64,000 nt of DNA from CBDDEC01 sp965226785. Lineage in GTDB: Bacteria > Chloroflexota > Dehalococcoidia > UBA2979. A model generated the notes under the pieces. That model searched no databases, was not told the origin of the DNA, and saw nothing but the letters and a program-made list of their open reading frames with translations. The stretch lies in the NCBI GenBank assembly GCA_965226785.1, contig CBDDEC010000003.1, positions 744,001 to 808,000 of the forward strand, in the 5' to 3' direction. Position numbers and translations under genes: made by a program. Below are positions 16,930 through 25,648 of the stretch, piece by piece. Position 1 is the first letter of the stretch; each line of letters opens with the position of its first letter.

Positions 16930-18195
16930 TTATCCCTCGCGGCCGAGGCGGAGGCCGAGCACGTCGGCCAGTTCGAGGAGGGTCGGCACGCCTGTTTCGG
17001 CCGAGAGGCGACCGGCCTCAAGGCCGTTGGCGATCTCTTCGAGGACCCGGATCGCGGTGGGCGTGTCGAGGTCGTCGTCCAGTGCGTTCGAGAACGCGTT
17101 GCGGTAGGCCTGCACGCGTAACGGGTCGCCGGGGCCTCCGCGAGCCTCGGAGGCCGCCCGGAGCTTCGCCGAGGTCTGCTCCCAGGCGTCCAGGTCGGCC
17201 TCCACGAAGTCTCGATCTTCGCGGTAATGCGTGCCGAGCAGCATCAGCCGGATGGCGTCCGGCGTGTGTCCTTGCGCCAGCAGGTCACTGACCTTGACGA
17301 GGTTGCCGAGCGACTTCGACATCTTGACGCCATCGAGGTTCATCGTGCCGTTGTGCACCCAGTACTGCACGTAAGGGCCGACGCCCGTCGCACACTCCGA
17401 CTGCACGATCTCCGAGTCGTGGTGCGGGTATTTCAGGTCGCGCCCGCCGCCATGGATGTCAATGCGATCGCCGAGGCTGGTGCGACCCATCGCTGAGCAC
17501 TCGATGTGCCAGCCGGGCCGGCCCGGTCCCCACGGCGACTCGAACGTCGCGCCCTCGGCGGTCGAGGGCTGCCAGATCAGGAAGTCGAGCGCGTCCTGCT
17601 TCAGGTGGTCGGGCTCGTCCGGCATCATGTCGGTGCGCGGAGCCGTGCGCAGCTCCTCGACGGTCATCCCGGCGAGCGCGCCGAACGCCGGCGTCTTCGA
17701 GATGTCGAAGAAGACGTAGTGGTCGACCTCATAGGCGAATCCGCCGTCGATCAGGGCGGAGACCATCGAGATGATTTCGTCCATCGTCCCGGAGACGCGT
17801 GGGAAGTCGTCCGGCCGGAGCACGTTGAGGGCGTCCATCTCCTCGAGGTAAATCGCGTGGTTGCGGTTCGTCAGCTCCTCGATCGAGACACCCAGTTCGC
17901 CCGACTTGCGGACCATGTCGTCGTCGATGTCGGTGATGTTCTGGATGTGCCGGACGGTGTTCCCCGTGTGCTCCAGCCAGCGCCGCAGCATGTCGTGGAC
18001 GACGTAGGTGAGAGCGTGTCCCAGGTGTCCCACGTCGTAGGGCGTGACGCCGCAGACGTAGAGCCGAACCACGCGGTCCTCCAGGGGGCGGAAGAGCTCC
18101 TGCTCCCCGGTGAGGCTGTTGTGGAGGTGGAGGTTGTCGTGGGGACGAGGCTCCAGCAGGGCAGACTCCCGCAGCGTTCGCGCCCGGGGGCGCAT
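16930..18195 (-). CDS. Cysteinyl-tRNA synthetase / MshC-family ligase
   Basis: 421 aa class I ligase. HIGH appears as HLGH at residues 57-60, KMSKS is at 291-295, and zinc ligands fit Cys48, Cys233 and His258-His259. Motifs LDFLIWQP and HGGGRDLKYPHH are typical of CysS. The protein is shorter than usual CysS (about 460 aa) and about the length of MshC, and it has TPYDVGHLGHA where MshC has TPYDATHLGHA. CysS function (charging tRNA-Cys) is the default. A mycothiol-type ligase is the alternative, given the LmbE protein at 10.2 kb. The ATG at 18195 leaves a 35-residue lead before the catalytic core. Confidence 0.8.
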   Translation of the reverse strand: MRPRARTLRESALLEPRPHDNLHLHNSLTGEQELFRPLEDRVVRLYVCGVTPYDVGHLGHALTYVVHDMLRRWLEHTGNTVRHIQNITDIDDDMVRKSGELGVSIEELTNRNHAIYLEEMDALNVLRPDDFPRVSGTMDEIISMVSALIDGGFAYEVDHYVFFDISKTPAFGALAGMTVEELRTAPRTDMMPDEPDHLKQDALDFLIWQPSTAEGATFESPWGPGRPGWHIECSAMGRTSLGDRIDIHGGGRDLKYPHHDSEIVQSECATGVGPYVQYWVHNGTMNLDGVKMSKSLGNLVKVSDLLAQGHTPDAIRLMLLGTHYREDRDFVEADLDAWEQTSAKLRAASEARGGPGDPLRVQAYRNAFSNALDDDLDTPTAIRVLEEIANGLEAGRLSAETGVPTLLELADVLGLRLGREG

Positions 18196-18283
18196 GCATT
18201 CGTACAGTGCGAGGCGGGATCGTAGCACGCGGTCGCGGCGAGCTCCGTGCGCTTCGGGCCGACCCGCTACTACACTGCCGCGC

Positions 18284-18832
18284 ATGCCCCAACTCGAAGT
18301 TGCGCATGGAGACCCGCTCCTGCGGATCGACCCCTGGACCGCCCTCGCCGATGGCCGCGGGCAACTGATGCGCGTTCTCGACGACCTCGACGAGACCGGC
18401 GCCAGCCTCCCGCTCGACCTGCCCGAGGACGCGCGCGGCGCTCGCTGGCTGGTCGGCGATCTCGTCACCCACCTCGCCTCGTGGGACGAGCTGATCGCCT
18501 CGACGCTGCACGCGGTCGCCCAGGGCGCGACCGGCCCCGAGGTCACGGCGCAGCCCGATCACGAGTGGGCGGCGTGGAACGCCCACCGCGTCGCCGAGGG
18601 CCGTTCGACCCAGCTTGCGGAGCGCCTCGAGCGTCTCGATCTGGCACGCCGGGAGCTACTCCGGGCAGGCTCGGTCCTCGACGACGAACCCTTCGACATG
18701 CCGGTCGCCACCGCCTGGGGTGTCGAGGAGTCGCCGCGCGGCATGCTGATCGTGCAGGCGATGCACGACGGCATGCACGCCGAAGCGATCGCCATCGCGC
18801 TCGGTCTCGAGACGCCCTCGCCAACGCTCTAA
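18284..18832 (+). CDS. DinB/maleylpyruvate-isomerase-like four-helix protein
   Basis: 182 aa. Helical pattern with a metal-type histidine in LVGDLVTHLASWDELI (about residue 52) and a second in MHDGMHAEAIAIA near the C-terminus, the arrangement of DinB/MDMPI proteins. Some of these are thiol-dependent isomerases or transferases that use mycothiol or bacillithiol. It is divergent from the CysS/MshC-family gene, whose starts are 88 bp apart. A thiol link is inference from this position only. Confidence 0.6.
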   Translation: MPQLEVAHGDPLLRIDPWTALADGRGQLMRVLDDLDETGASLPLDLPEDARGARWLVGDLVTHLASWDELIASTLHAVAQGATGPEVTAQPDHEWAAWNAHRVAEGRSTQLAERLERLDLARRELLRAGSVLDDEPFDMPVATAWGVEESPRGMLIVQAMHDGMHAEAIAIALGLETPSPTL

Positions 18833-18962
18833 CGCCGCAGTCGATCATGCTCAGCCTGACGGCGGCCGCGGCAGGGCGGTAGCATGCCGCGGACGGCAGC
18901 GACACATCCGTAACGACGCGACGTGACCAACCCAGCGGCCCCACCATCAGAACGGACGAACG

Positions 18963-19727
18963 ATGCGCATTGCACGGGTACGGCACAACGGACGCACCTC
19001 GACGGCCCTGATCAGCGGCCGTGGCAGCGTGGAGCTCGTGCGCGGCGGTCCCTTTGGAAAACTGGAGCCGACCGGAGAGCGCACCATCCTCTCGAGGGTG
19101 GATCTGCTGCCGCCGACACAGCCGACGAAGATCGTGGCCATTGGCGTGAACTACAAGAGCCACGCCGGTGAGCGCACGCCGCCCGCACAGCCCGAGGCCT
19201 TCCTCAAGGCGCCCTCCTCGCTGATCGGCCAGGGCGACACCATCGTTCTCCCGTCAGGCGCAAAGAAGGTCGATGAGGAGGCGGAGGTCGTCGCCGTGAT
19301 CGGCAGACGCGCCTCGGGCCTGACCGAGGGCGAGGTCGATGCGCATGTCCTTGGCTACACCGCCGGGAATGACGTCTCGGCGCGCGATTGGCAGCAGGGT
19401 GACCTGCAGTGGTGGCGCGCGAAATCCAGCGATACGTTCACTGCGGTCGGTCCCTGGATCACGACTGGCCTCGACCCGGAGCGCATCGGCGTGATCGGTC
19501 GCGTCAACGGGAAGCAAGTCCAGCGGTCGAGCACGCGCCAGCTCGTGCACTCGATCCGCAAGTGCATCGCCACGATCTCGCAGCACATGACCCTCGAGCC
19601 GGGCGACCTCGTGTTCACCGGAACACCCGGCACCACGCGGCAGCTCGCCGATGGCGATGTCGTCGAGGTGGAGGTCGAGGGTGTCGGTGTGTTGCGGAAT
19701 CCAGTGGCGGCCGAGCCGACGGCGTGA
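18963..19727 (+). CDS. Fumarylacetoacetate hydrolase family protein
   Basis: 254 aa. The C-terminal catalytic domain contains IVAIGVNYKSHA, the acidic metal site KVDEEAEVVAVIG, GNDVSARDWQ and the closing VFTGTPGTT, all FAH hallmarks. This subfamily includes 2-hydroxyhepta-2,4-diene-1,7-dioate isomerase and acylpyruvate hydrolases, acting late in aromatic or side-chain breakdown. The stop overlaps the start of the double nitrilase gene (GTGA at 19724-19727), so the two proteins are made together. Confidence 0.88.
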   Translation: MRIARVRHNGRTSTALISGRGSVELVRGGPFGKLEPTGERTILSRVDLLPPTQPTKIVAIGVNYKSHAGERTPPAQPEAFLKAPSSLIGQGDTIVLPSGAKKVDEEAEVVAVIGRRASGLTEGEVDAHVLGYTAGNDVSARDWQQGDLQWWRAKSSDTFTAVGPWITTGLDPERIGVIGRVNGKQVQRSSTRQLVHSIRKCIATISQHMTLEPGDLVFTGTPGTTRQLADGDVVEVEVEGVGVLRNPVAAEPTA

Positions 19728-21382
19728 CCAGCGGCGGCGCCGGACGCCTGCGGGTCGCGCTGCTGCAGTTGCCCGCCTTCGACCTCGTCGACCACGATCT
19801 CGCGTGGGCGGAGCTGCTCCGTCGCATCGACGAGGCGGGCGAGCGGACGCCTGACCTAATCGTAGCGCCCGAGGCGTCCTACCCCGCCTACTATCTTCGC
19901 TCGCGCCAGCACTACGACGAGACCGACCTGCTGCCCGACGACGAGGTGCTCGCCACCCTCGCCGAGCGCGCAGCGCGCTACCGCAGCCATCTCGCCGTCG
20001 GCCTCGTACTCCACGCCGGGCGTCGAGGCGACAGCGCGGCGCTGGAGAACGTGGTCGTCGTGTTCGGTCCGGAGGGCGAGGAGCGCACGCGCTATGCGAA
20101 GCGCTTCCTCTGGCACTTCGACCGCCGGTGGTTCACCCCCGGCGACGATCCGCCGCTGGTTGAGCTGCGATCCGACGAGGCCGCGGAAGGCGCAGTGGTG
20201 GCCGGGCTCCTGATCTGCGCGGATGGCCGGCTGCCGGAGCTGGCGCGCGCGGCGGGCGAGGCGAAGGCGCGCCTGCTGATCGAGCCCACCGCCTGGGTCT
20301 CCTCCGGACGCGACGCCGGAACGCTCAACAACCCGCAAGCCGAGTACCTGATGCGCGCGCGGGCGATCGAGCAGGGCGCCTGGGTCCTGGCCGCCGACAA
20401 GGTTGGCGTCGAGGCGGGTTCGATCGTCTACGCCGGCCGCTCCGGGATCATCGACCCCAGCGGCGAGTGGGTGATTCAGGCGCCCAGCGATCGGCCGGGG
20501 ATGATCCTGCACACGATCGATCTCGACGCCGCGCCGGGGCCCGCCGTCACCTGGCAGCCCGCGATCGGCGACGCGTACCTCGAGGCCGGGCCGTCGAGGG
20601 TGAGCGAGCTGGCTCGCGAGCCGCTGATCGTGGAGGACGCGGCGGCACGCGTCGCCGCCGTCGCGCTCGACGCCTCTCCTTCCACCGTGGAGCTGATGGA
20701 GCTGGCGCGCGAGCTGGTCCTGGTCGCTGCGCAGCAGGACTCGGCGCTCGCACTGCTGCCCGACCTCGCTGGCATGGAGCCCGGCGCGCCGACTCAGGAG
20801 GAGCTGCTGCCCCTGCTGCAATCGCTGGTCAGCGAGGCGAACATCCTCGTCGGTGTCACCCTCGCGGAGCGGACCAACGACGCGACGTACAAAACGCTCT
20901 ACCTCCTCGACCGCGGTGAGGTGATCGCCGCGCATCGGCAGACACACCTCACCGCTGAGGAGCACGAGGCGGGCTATGCCGCCGGCGATCGGCCGCCGCC
21001 CGTGATCGAGACGATGGTCGGGCACGTCGGACTGCTCGCCGCGAGCGAAGGACTGGTACCGGAGCTGGCCGGCGTGCTGAAGCGTCAGGGTGCAGAGCTG
21101 TTGCTCTGGAGCAGCAGCGAGCGTATCCCCGCGCCGCTGGCGCTGTTCGCCCGCACGCGAGCGCTGGAGCAGCGCTGCTACGTCCTCGCGGCGAGCGGGA
21201 GCGGCGCCAGCGGTGGCGCCGTCATCGCGGCTCCTGGCGGCGCCGTCCTCGGCGAGGCACTCGAGGGTGAGGCGATGGCCGTCAGCGCCGACATCAACCG
21301 CGCGTTCGCGCGCTGGAACGACATGGCTCCGGGGACCAGCGCAATCCGGGATCATGAGCGCGGCGCCTGGGCAGGCCGCTAG
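19724..21382 (+). CDS. Double nitrilase-domain amidohydrolase; second domain lacks the triad
   Basis: 552 aa from a GTG at 19724. Domain 1 (residues 9-290) has the carbon-nitrogen hydrolase triad Glu50 (VAPEAS), Lys126 (YAKRF) and Cys165 (LICADGR). Domain 2 (about 310-545) repeats the fold, but the matching positions read Asp347 (LLPDLAG), Gln406 (HRQTHL, usually RKTHL) and Ala440/Ser441 (GLLAASEG, usually GLLICYD), so it is probably inactive and structural. Nitrilases pack as dimers of this fold, so an internal pseudo-dimer is plausible. The substrate (nitrile, amide or carbamoyl) is unknown; the coupled FAH gene suggests a shared catabolic route. Confidence 0.8.
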   Translation: MTSGGAGRLRVALLQLPAFDLVDHDLAWAELLRRIDEAGERTPDLIVAPEASYPAYYLRSRQHYDETDLLPDDEVLATLAERAARYRSHLAVGLVLHAGRRGDSAALENVVVVFGPEGEERTRYAKRFLWHFDRRWFTPGDDPPLVELRSDEAAEGAVVAGLLICADGRLPELARAAGEAKARLLIEPTAWVSSGRDAGTLNNPQAEYLMRARAIEQGAWVLAADKVGVEAGSIVYAGRSGIIDPSGEWVIQAPSDRPGMILHTIDLDAAPGPAVTWQPAIGDAYLEAGPSRVSELAREPLIVEDAAARVAAVALDASPSTVELMELARELVLVAAQQDSALALLPDLAGMEPGAPTQEELLPLLQSLVSEANILVGVTLAERTNDATYKTLYLLDRGEVIAAHRQTHLTAEEHEAGYAAGDRPPPVIETMVGHVGLLAASEGLVPELAGVLKRQGAELLLWSSSERIPAPLALFARTRALEQRCYVLAASGSGASGGAVIAAPGGAVLGEALEGEAMAVSADINRAFARWNDMAPGTSAIRDHERGAWAGR

Positions 21383-21404
21383 CGGCGGCCTGCGACGAGC
21401 GGCG

Positions 21405-21818
21405 CTAGTCCCAGAGGCTGCGGCGGCCCTCGCAGTGGCGGCAGAGCAGCAGCGTCACTTTGCGGGGCGGATTCTGCACCCGTTCGAGGACCTGGCGAGG
21501 CCGCAGGTGCGCATTGCAGAAGAGCAGCGAGCAACGCTGGCAGGTGTGCTGCATCCGCTCCCCGCACCCGGGGTGCCCGCAGATGGCGGTCTGATTGAAG
21601 ACGCTCATGCGCTCCACGTACTCGTTGTGGTCCTCGATGTCCCTGACCTTGGCTCGGCAGGACCTGCGCGAGCACACCTCGAGGAAGTCATCACCGAAGG
21701 TGCCGTGCTCGTCGCAGAACGGCTCGCCGCAGTAGACACAGCGGCCAGCCGCCTCCCGGCCGCAGGCGCTGCGGAGGAACCCGCCGCCCGTCGTGCAGGC
21801 GCTGCCCGCGATCACCAC
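21405..21818 (-). CDS. Cysteine-rich zinc-binding protein
   Basis: 137 aa, GTG start. Thirteen or more cysteines fall in pairs: CVYC (27-30) with Cys35, Cys49/Cys54, Cys80/Cys85, CQRC (93-96) with Cys101, and CRHC (126-129). A FCDEHG and FCNAHL motif after two of the pairs recalls B-box/AN1-type fingers. No catalytic motif. It is convergent with the double nitrilase (23 bp gap). The function is unknown; a structural zinc scaffold is likely. Confidence 0.65.
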   Translation of the reverse strand: MVIAGSACTTGGGFLRSACGREAAGRCVYCGEPFCDEHGTFGDDFLEVCSRRSCRAKVRDIEDHNEYVERMSVFNQTAICGHPGCGERMQHTCQRCSLLFCNAHLRPRQVLERVQNPPRKVTLLLCRHCEGRRSLWD

Positions 21819-21910
21819 TCTCGCCGCCCGTCCGTTCAGGCCACTTGTTTACTCAGGCCAATGTCTGGTGTTCGACTATTCTGCCAGACCGCGCACGCCG
21901 AAGCGGTGAG

Positions 21911-22255
21911 CTAGGCTCCGCACTCGGTGGCCTCATCTTCACCCTCTTCGCCAGCCGCATCCTCGGAGGACTCGACCACGCGTAGGTGCTCCGACCGCGG
22001 CTGTTCGTCGCCGACCGCCGCCTCGAGGTCGCCCCGTTCGAGGATCCGGCGAGCGATCGCCTCCGGATCGGGGCGGTACTCGCCGGACGCGATCCGTTCG
22101 CGCAGCTCGCTCACGGACGGGTCCTCGTCCTCGCGCTCGCCGTCATTGTGAGCTGTCGGCTCCGGACCACAGCGATCCCCATGTTCGGCGGTCGGTACGG
22201 CGTCCGGTTCGGTGGGAGACTCGTCGTGCGACGCGTCGGGCCTCGGGTGTTCCAT
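21911..22255 (-). CDS. FlgM-like anti-sigma domain protein
   Basis: 114 aa. The N-terminus is acidic and disordered (Glu/Asp/Pro-rich to residue 45). Residues 47-75 (VSELRERIASGEYRPDPEAI and the following ARRILER) match the C-terminal sigma-binding helix region of FlgM, which has VxxIRxxIxxGxYxVDxxxIAxxLL. No flagellar gene is in the window, so a role as anti-sigma of another sigma factor is possible. The C-terminal tail is again acidic. Confidence 0.5.
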   Translation of the reverse strand: MEHPRPDASHDESPTEPDAVPTAEHGDRCGPEPTAHNDGEREDEDPSVSELRERIASGEYRPDPEAIARRILERGDLEAAVGDEQPRSEHLRVVESSEDAAGEEGEDEATECGA

Positions 22256-22299
22256 GGTGGCCTCAGACGTTCCGCTCAGGGGCGCGCCGCGCGCACCGC

Positions 22300-23493
22300 T
22301 CAGTTGCTCGGTCCCGAGCGTACGCTCTGCAGTTCCAGGAAGACGGCCGTCAGGGTCTCGTCGGGCGCGAAGGCGTCGATGGTGGCACGCACGCTGGTCG
22401 ACCCCTCGGCATCCTCGAACAGCAGCACCGTGGCGAAGCCAAAGGCGCGGTCATCGGTCACGGACCAGCCCTCGGCGTCGATCACATCGCGCAGCGCCGT
22501 GCTGACGTCGGCGTTCGACTCGGTCGTGACGAGCGACAGCTGGTAGACCGAACCTGCCGCCTCCTGTTGCCAGGAGAAGTCGAGGAGCACGGTGCCCGGG
22601 ATCGCCAGGAACGGCGCAGGGAAGCTGGCCGGCAGCTCGCGCCCCTGTGGGAGCGCGAAGATCAGCTCCGGCGCACTGAACGGCGGGCGGACCTCGAGGA
22701 TGTAGGTCACCGTCGATGTCGCCTCAGCGCCTTCGCCCAGGGCTCGCGTGACCGCGGCGACTTCGACGAGCGTCGCGACCGGCGTACCCGCGATCGAGAC
22801 GATGCGGTCAGTTGGCTGTAGGCCGGAGTCGCTGGCCGTTCCGGGGTCGAGCCGGATGATCACGATGCCCTCGCTGCGCTCCTCCAGTTCCGCCTCGAGC
22901 AGTGGCGCCGGCGCGCCCATCTCCAGCTCGAACGTCTGCTCGACACCCTCGCGCATCACGACGACGTCAAAGGTGCCTTCTGCTGGCAGCGGCTGCACGA
23001 CCGCGGTGCCATCGATGTCGCCCGAGACGGTGCTCTGGAAGCGCACGACGCCGATCGAGTCGTTGGCCTGACCGCCCACCACCTGCCACGGCGTCTGGTC
23101 CAGCTGGTGGTCCAACTCCGCGGCCACCGTGAAGTCGGCCTTCGGCACGTCGTAGATCAGCCAGATCAGGTTGATGCCGTTCGGACGCCGGATCAGGAAC
23201 GAACCGACCAGCTCGCCCTCCGGGTGCACCGGCAACGAAATCAGGTCCGCCGGATCTGTGTCGTCGGTCATGCCGGGGTTGAGCAGCTGCGCCAGCCGAG
23301 GCGGCAGCGCACCCTCGTACGTCTCGACCGACGCGCGCGCGTCCTCGCCGACCCGAATCCAGCGATCCGCGAGGTCGTTCGCGCCGCCAGTGTCATCGTC
23401 GCCGCCGCCGAAACAGGCCGCAGCGAGCACAGCGGCCAACATCACCGTGGCGAGGAGGGTCGCGCGCAGACCGCGCGGGCGGCGACGGCGCAT
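22300..23493 (-). CDS. PDZ-domain lipoprotein
   Basis: 397 aa. RRRRPRGLRATLL, a hydrophobic run and a lipobox (LAAAC, Cys near residue 27) predict export and lipid anchoring, followed by a GGGDDDTGG linker. A PDZ domain lies around residues 225-290 (IVIIRLDPGTASDSGLQPTD, then RIVSIAGTPV), with no protease catalytic triad. The remaining segments are unassigned beta-rich sequence. The ATG at 23493 was chosen because the longer open frame runs back through tRNA-His. It probably binds exposed C-termini of exported proteins. Confidence 0.7.
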   Translation of the reverse strand: MRRRRPRGLRATLLATVMLAAVLAAACFGGGDDDTGGANDLADRWIRVGEDARASVETYEGALPPRLAQLLNPGMTDDTDPADLISLPVHPEGELVGSFLIRRPNGINLIWLIYDVPKADFTVAAELDHQLDQTPWQVVGGQANDSIGVVRFQSTVSGDIDGTAVVQPLPAEGTFDVVVMREGVEQTFELEMGAPAPLLEAELEERSEGIVIIRLDPGTASDSGLQPTDRIVSIAGTPVATLVEVAAVTRALGEGAEATSTVTYILEVRPPFSAPELIFALPQGRELPASFPAPFLAIPGTVLLDFSWQQEAAGSVYQLSLVTTESNADVSTALRDVIDAEGWSVTDDRAFGFATVLLFEDAEGSTSVRATIDAFAPDETLTAVFLELQSVRSGPSN

Positions 23494-23588
23494 GGGGAGA
23501 CCTTTCACAGCGGTGGGTGCCCCACCAGCGTAGCAGCGGCGGCATGGCCGGCTGCTTGCCGAGTACGCCGCGAGGGGTCGTGAGATGG

Positions 23589-23663
23589 GGTGGGTGAGGG
23601 GATTTGAACCCCCGCTCTCCAGGGCCACAACCTGGCGCCTTAGACCGCTAGGCGACACCCACC
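23589..23663 (-). tRNA. tRNA-His (anticodon GTG)
   Basis: A full cloverleaf folds on the minus strand: acceptor GTGGGTG/CACCCAC, D-stem GCCT/AGGC, anticodon stem CCAGG/CCTGG around loop TTGTGGC, and T-arm with TTCAAAT. An extra 5' G pairs with C73, the G-1 that identifies tRNA-His. CCA is not encoded. It lies 95 bp upstream of the PDZ lipoprotein start on the same strand. Confidence 0.95.
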
Positions 23664-23738
23664 ACCGCCGGTCGCAACCGGACGGCGATCGTACCAGCGG
23701 GCGTCGCTACGCGGCGTCTGCCCGGGCGCTCAGGGCCG

Positions 23739-24239
23739 TCAGTGCTGGGCCAGGCGCCGGTATCCGCCGCGGTAGAAGAGGAGCGGCTCCGTGTCGGCGC
23801 CGTCGAGGCTGACGGAGGCGGCCTCGCCGATCACGATCGTGTGGTCGCCGCCGTCATAGCGCCCGGTGATGCGGCACTCGGCGCTCGCGACGATGCCCTC
23901 GAGGATCGGTGAGCCGAGGGGGCCTGCATGATACGGCAGCCCGCCGAGAGGCTCTTCCGGGCCGCCATGGCTGGCGAACAGATTGGAGATGTCCTCCTGG
24001 TCAGACCCCAGCACGTTCATGGCGAACACCTCGGCGCGATCGAAGTGCTCGTAGATCGACGCATCCTTCTGGACGCAGACTAGCAACAGCGGCGGGTCGA
24101 GCGAGAGCGATGAGACGGCGTTCGCCGTCATGCCACGCAGGTCACCGTCGTTGTTGATCGTGACTACCGTGACCCCGGTGGCGAAGTGCCCCAGCACGTC
24201 GCGAAACCGCCGGCTGTTGAACTCAGTCTCGTCAGGCAT
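23739..24239 (-). CDS. Flavin reductase-like FMN-binding protein
   Basis: 166 aa (ATG at 24239, with a GGGGGG-rich region upstream). It has the split-barrel flavin reductase fold of the DIM6/NTAB family: FRDVLGHFATGVTVVTI, GMTANAVSSLSLDPPLLLVCV, FAMNVLGSDQ and the closing EPLLFYRGGYRRL. Such proteins reduce FMN with NAD(P)H or hold it for a partner monooxygenase. It is divergent from an alpha/beta hydrolase gene. Confidence 0.88.
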   Translation of the reverse strand: MPDETEFNSRRFRDVLGHFATGVTVVTINNDGDLRGMTANAVSSLSLDPPLLLVCVQKDASIYEHFDRAEVFAMNVLGSDQEDISNLFASHGGPEEPLGGLPYHAGPLGSPILEGIVASAECRITGRYDGGDHTIVIGEAASVSLDGADTEPLLFYRGGYRRLAQH

Positions 24240-24376
24240 CGGCCCCCCCGCGCGTCGGCGGAACGCTCCGCTGGCGGCGGCATCGTATCGGACGGTCATC
24301 GTCCCGGCGACCCGACCTATACTCGGCGCCGGACTTCCAGAGCAGGCCGCGCGCGCGGCCGGGGCGGAGCACCCGC

Positions 24377-25051
24377 GTGCCAGTCACCACGGCGAACGGC
24401 ATCGACCTCAACTACGAGCTGACCGGCGAGGGCGAACACACGATCGCCTGGACGCATGGCATCGGCAGCTCGCTGGAGTACTGGCGCGACGACCTGCAGC
24501 ATTTCCTGGAGTTTCGCCATCTCACCTACGACGTGCGAAGCATGGGCCAGTCGGAACGGGTCGAGGGTCCGGTCTCGCTCGAGCTGTGGGCGGCGGACCT
24601 GGCGGCACTCCTCGGCGCGCTCGAGATCCCGCAGGCGATCATCGCCGGATCCTCAATGGGTGGCGCGATCACGCAGCGCGTCGGCATCGACTTCCCGGAA
24701 CTGACGGAAGGCCTGTTGATCCTCTCGACCTCCAGCCGCGTCGGGCCGGCCGCCGAGGAGAACTGGATGAAGCGCGCCGACGAGACCGAGCGCACCGATC
24801 CCTGTCTGGCCGCAGCACAGCGCGCCGTCGCCGCCTACAACATGGACGAGGAGCTGGCCGCCATCCGCGTGCCCGCCCTCGTGCTCTGCGGTGACCACGA
24901 CCGGACGACCCCGCCCGGCGGCTCCGTGATCATCTCGCGCTGTATCCCCGGCGCCGAGCTCGAGATCTACGAGGGCGTGGCCCACGCCCCGTTCCACGAG
25001 GAACCTCGATCGGTTGAGCGCGCGCGCGAGTGGCTCGCGCAGTTTCTCTAG
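24377..25051 (+). CDS. Alpha/beta hydrolase
   Basis: 224 aa, GTG at 24377 after GGAG. Oxyanion segment AWTHGIGSSLEYW, nucleophile elbow GSSMGG (Ser about 94), acid VLCGDHDRTTP and base His in GVAHAPFHEEP give the full catalytic triad. It belongs with small-molecule esterases such as 3-oxoadipate enol-lactonase relatives, but the substrate cannot be read from the sequence. It has about 137 bp of upstream sequence shared with the divergent flavin reductase. Confidence 0.85.
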   Translation: MPVTTANGIDLNYELTGEGEHTIAWTHGIGSSLEYWRDDLQHFLEFRHLTYDVRSMGQSERVEGPVSLELWAADLAALLGALEIPQAIIAGSSMGGAITQRVGIDFPELTEGLLILSTSSRVGPAAEENWMKRADETERTDPCLAAAQRAVAAYNMDEELAAIRVPALVLCGDHDRTTPPGGSVIISRCIPGAELEIYEGVAHAPFHEEPRSVERAREWLAQFL

Positions 25052-25150
25052 GCTGCTCCGGATCGCACCCGCCGCCGCGGGCGGGGTGCCGTCGTTGGTA
25101 CAATCGACAGACCCCACCGTCCGTAGTCGATCGCACGAGCGAGGTTCTGC

Positions 25151-25600
25151 ATGCGTTGTCCACGCGACGAGACTGACCTGATCGAGGAGCGCGTCCACGG
25201 CATCGAGGTGGACCACTGCCCCGTCTGCAACGGTCGCTGGCTCGACCATCACCAACTCGACGACCTGGAGGCCACGCGCGCCGCGCACGACGATCATCGC
25301 AGCGGCATGATCCAGTACGCAGAGCGCGAATCCGAGCTCAATTGCCCGGTCTGCGGGAAGCAGATGGTGGCGTTCAACTACCGCGCCTACAACGTCGAGC
25401 TCGACAGCTGCGAGGATGAGCATGGGTTCTGGCTCGACGCCGGCGAAGAGGGTCGCGTGCGCGACATCATCGACGAACGCGTGAAAGGCCTGGGCCGAGC
25501 CGTCAAAGCCGAGGCCGCGTGGGATGACTTCCTCGACGGCGTCGGTGGCGGCATGTGGGACACCGTCCGCGGCTTCTTCGGCGGCCGCCGCAAGCGCTAG
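25151..25600 (+). CDS. TFIIB-type zinc-ribbon protein
   Basis: 149 aa with two zf-TFIIB-like ribbons: MRCPRDE...HCPVCNGRWLDHHQLDDLE at the N-terminus, and NCPVCGKQM...DSCEDEHGFWLDAGEE in the middle. Each has the C-x2-C and the GxWLDxxEL pattern of this bacterial family. The C-terminal part (about 95-149) is helical, ending RGFFGGRRKR. The family function is not established. Confidence 0.8.
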   Translation: MRCPRDETDLIEERVHGIEVDHCPVCNGRWLDHHQLDDLEATRAAHDDHRSGMIQYAERESELNCPVCGKQMVAFNYRAYNVELDSCEDEHGFWLDAGEEGRVRDIIDERVKGLGRAVKAEAAWDDFLDGVGGGMWDTVRGFFGGRRKR

Positions 25601-25648
25601 CGGGCTCACCGCTCACCCGCCCTGGCGTCGAGGTGGCACACTCGATGC

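Noticed and set aside
18196..18546. Long N-terminal extension of the CysS/MshC-family gene
   Set aside because: Sequence upstream of 18195 reads antisense to the DinB-like gene and lacks family residues; the later ATG fits the family.
23494..23658. N-terminal extension of the PDZ lipoprotein through the tRNA gene
   Set aside because: The frame overlaps tRNA-His and would place an unrelated stretch before the signal peptide.
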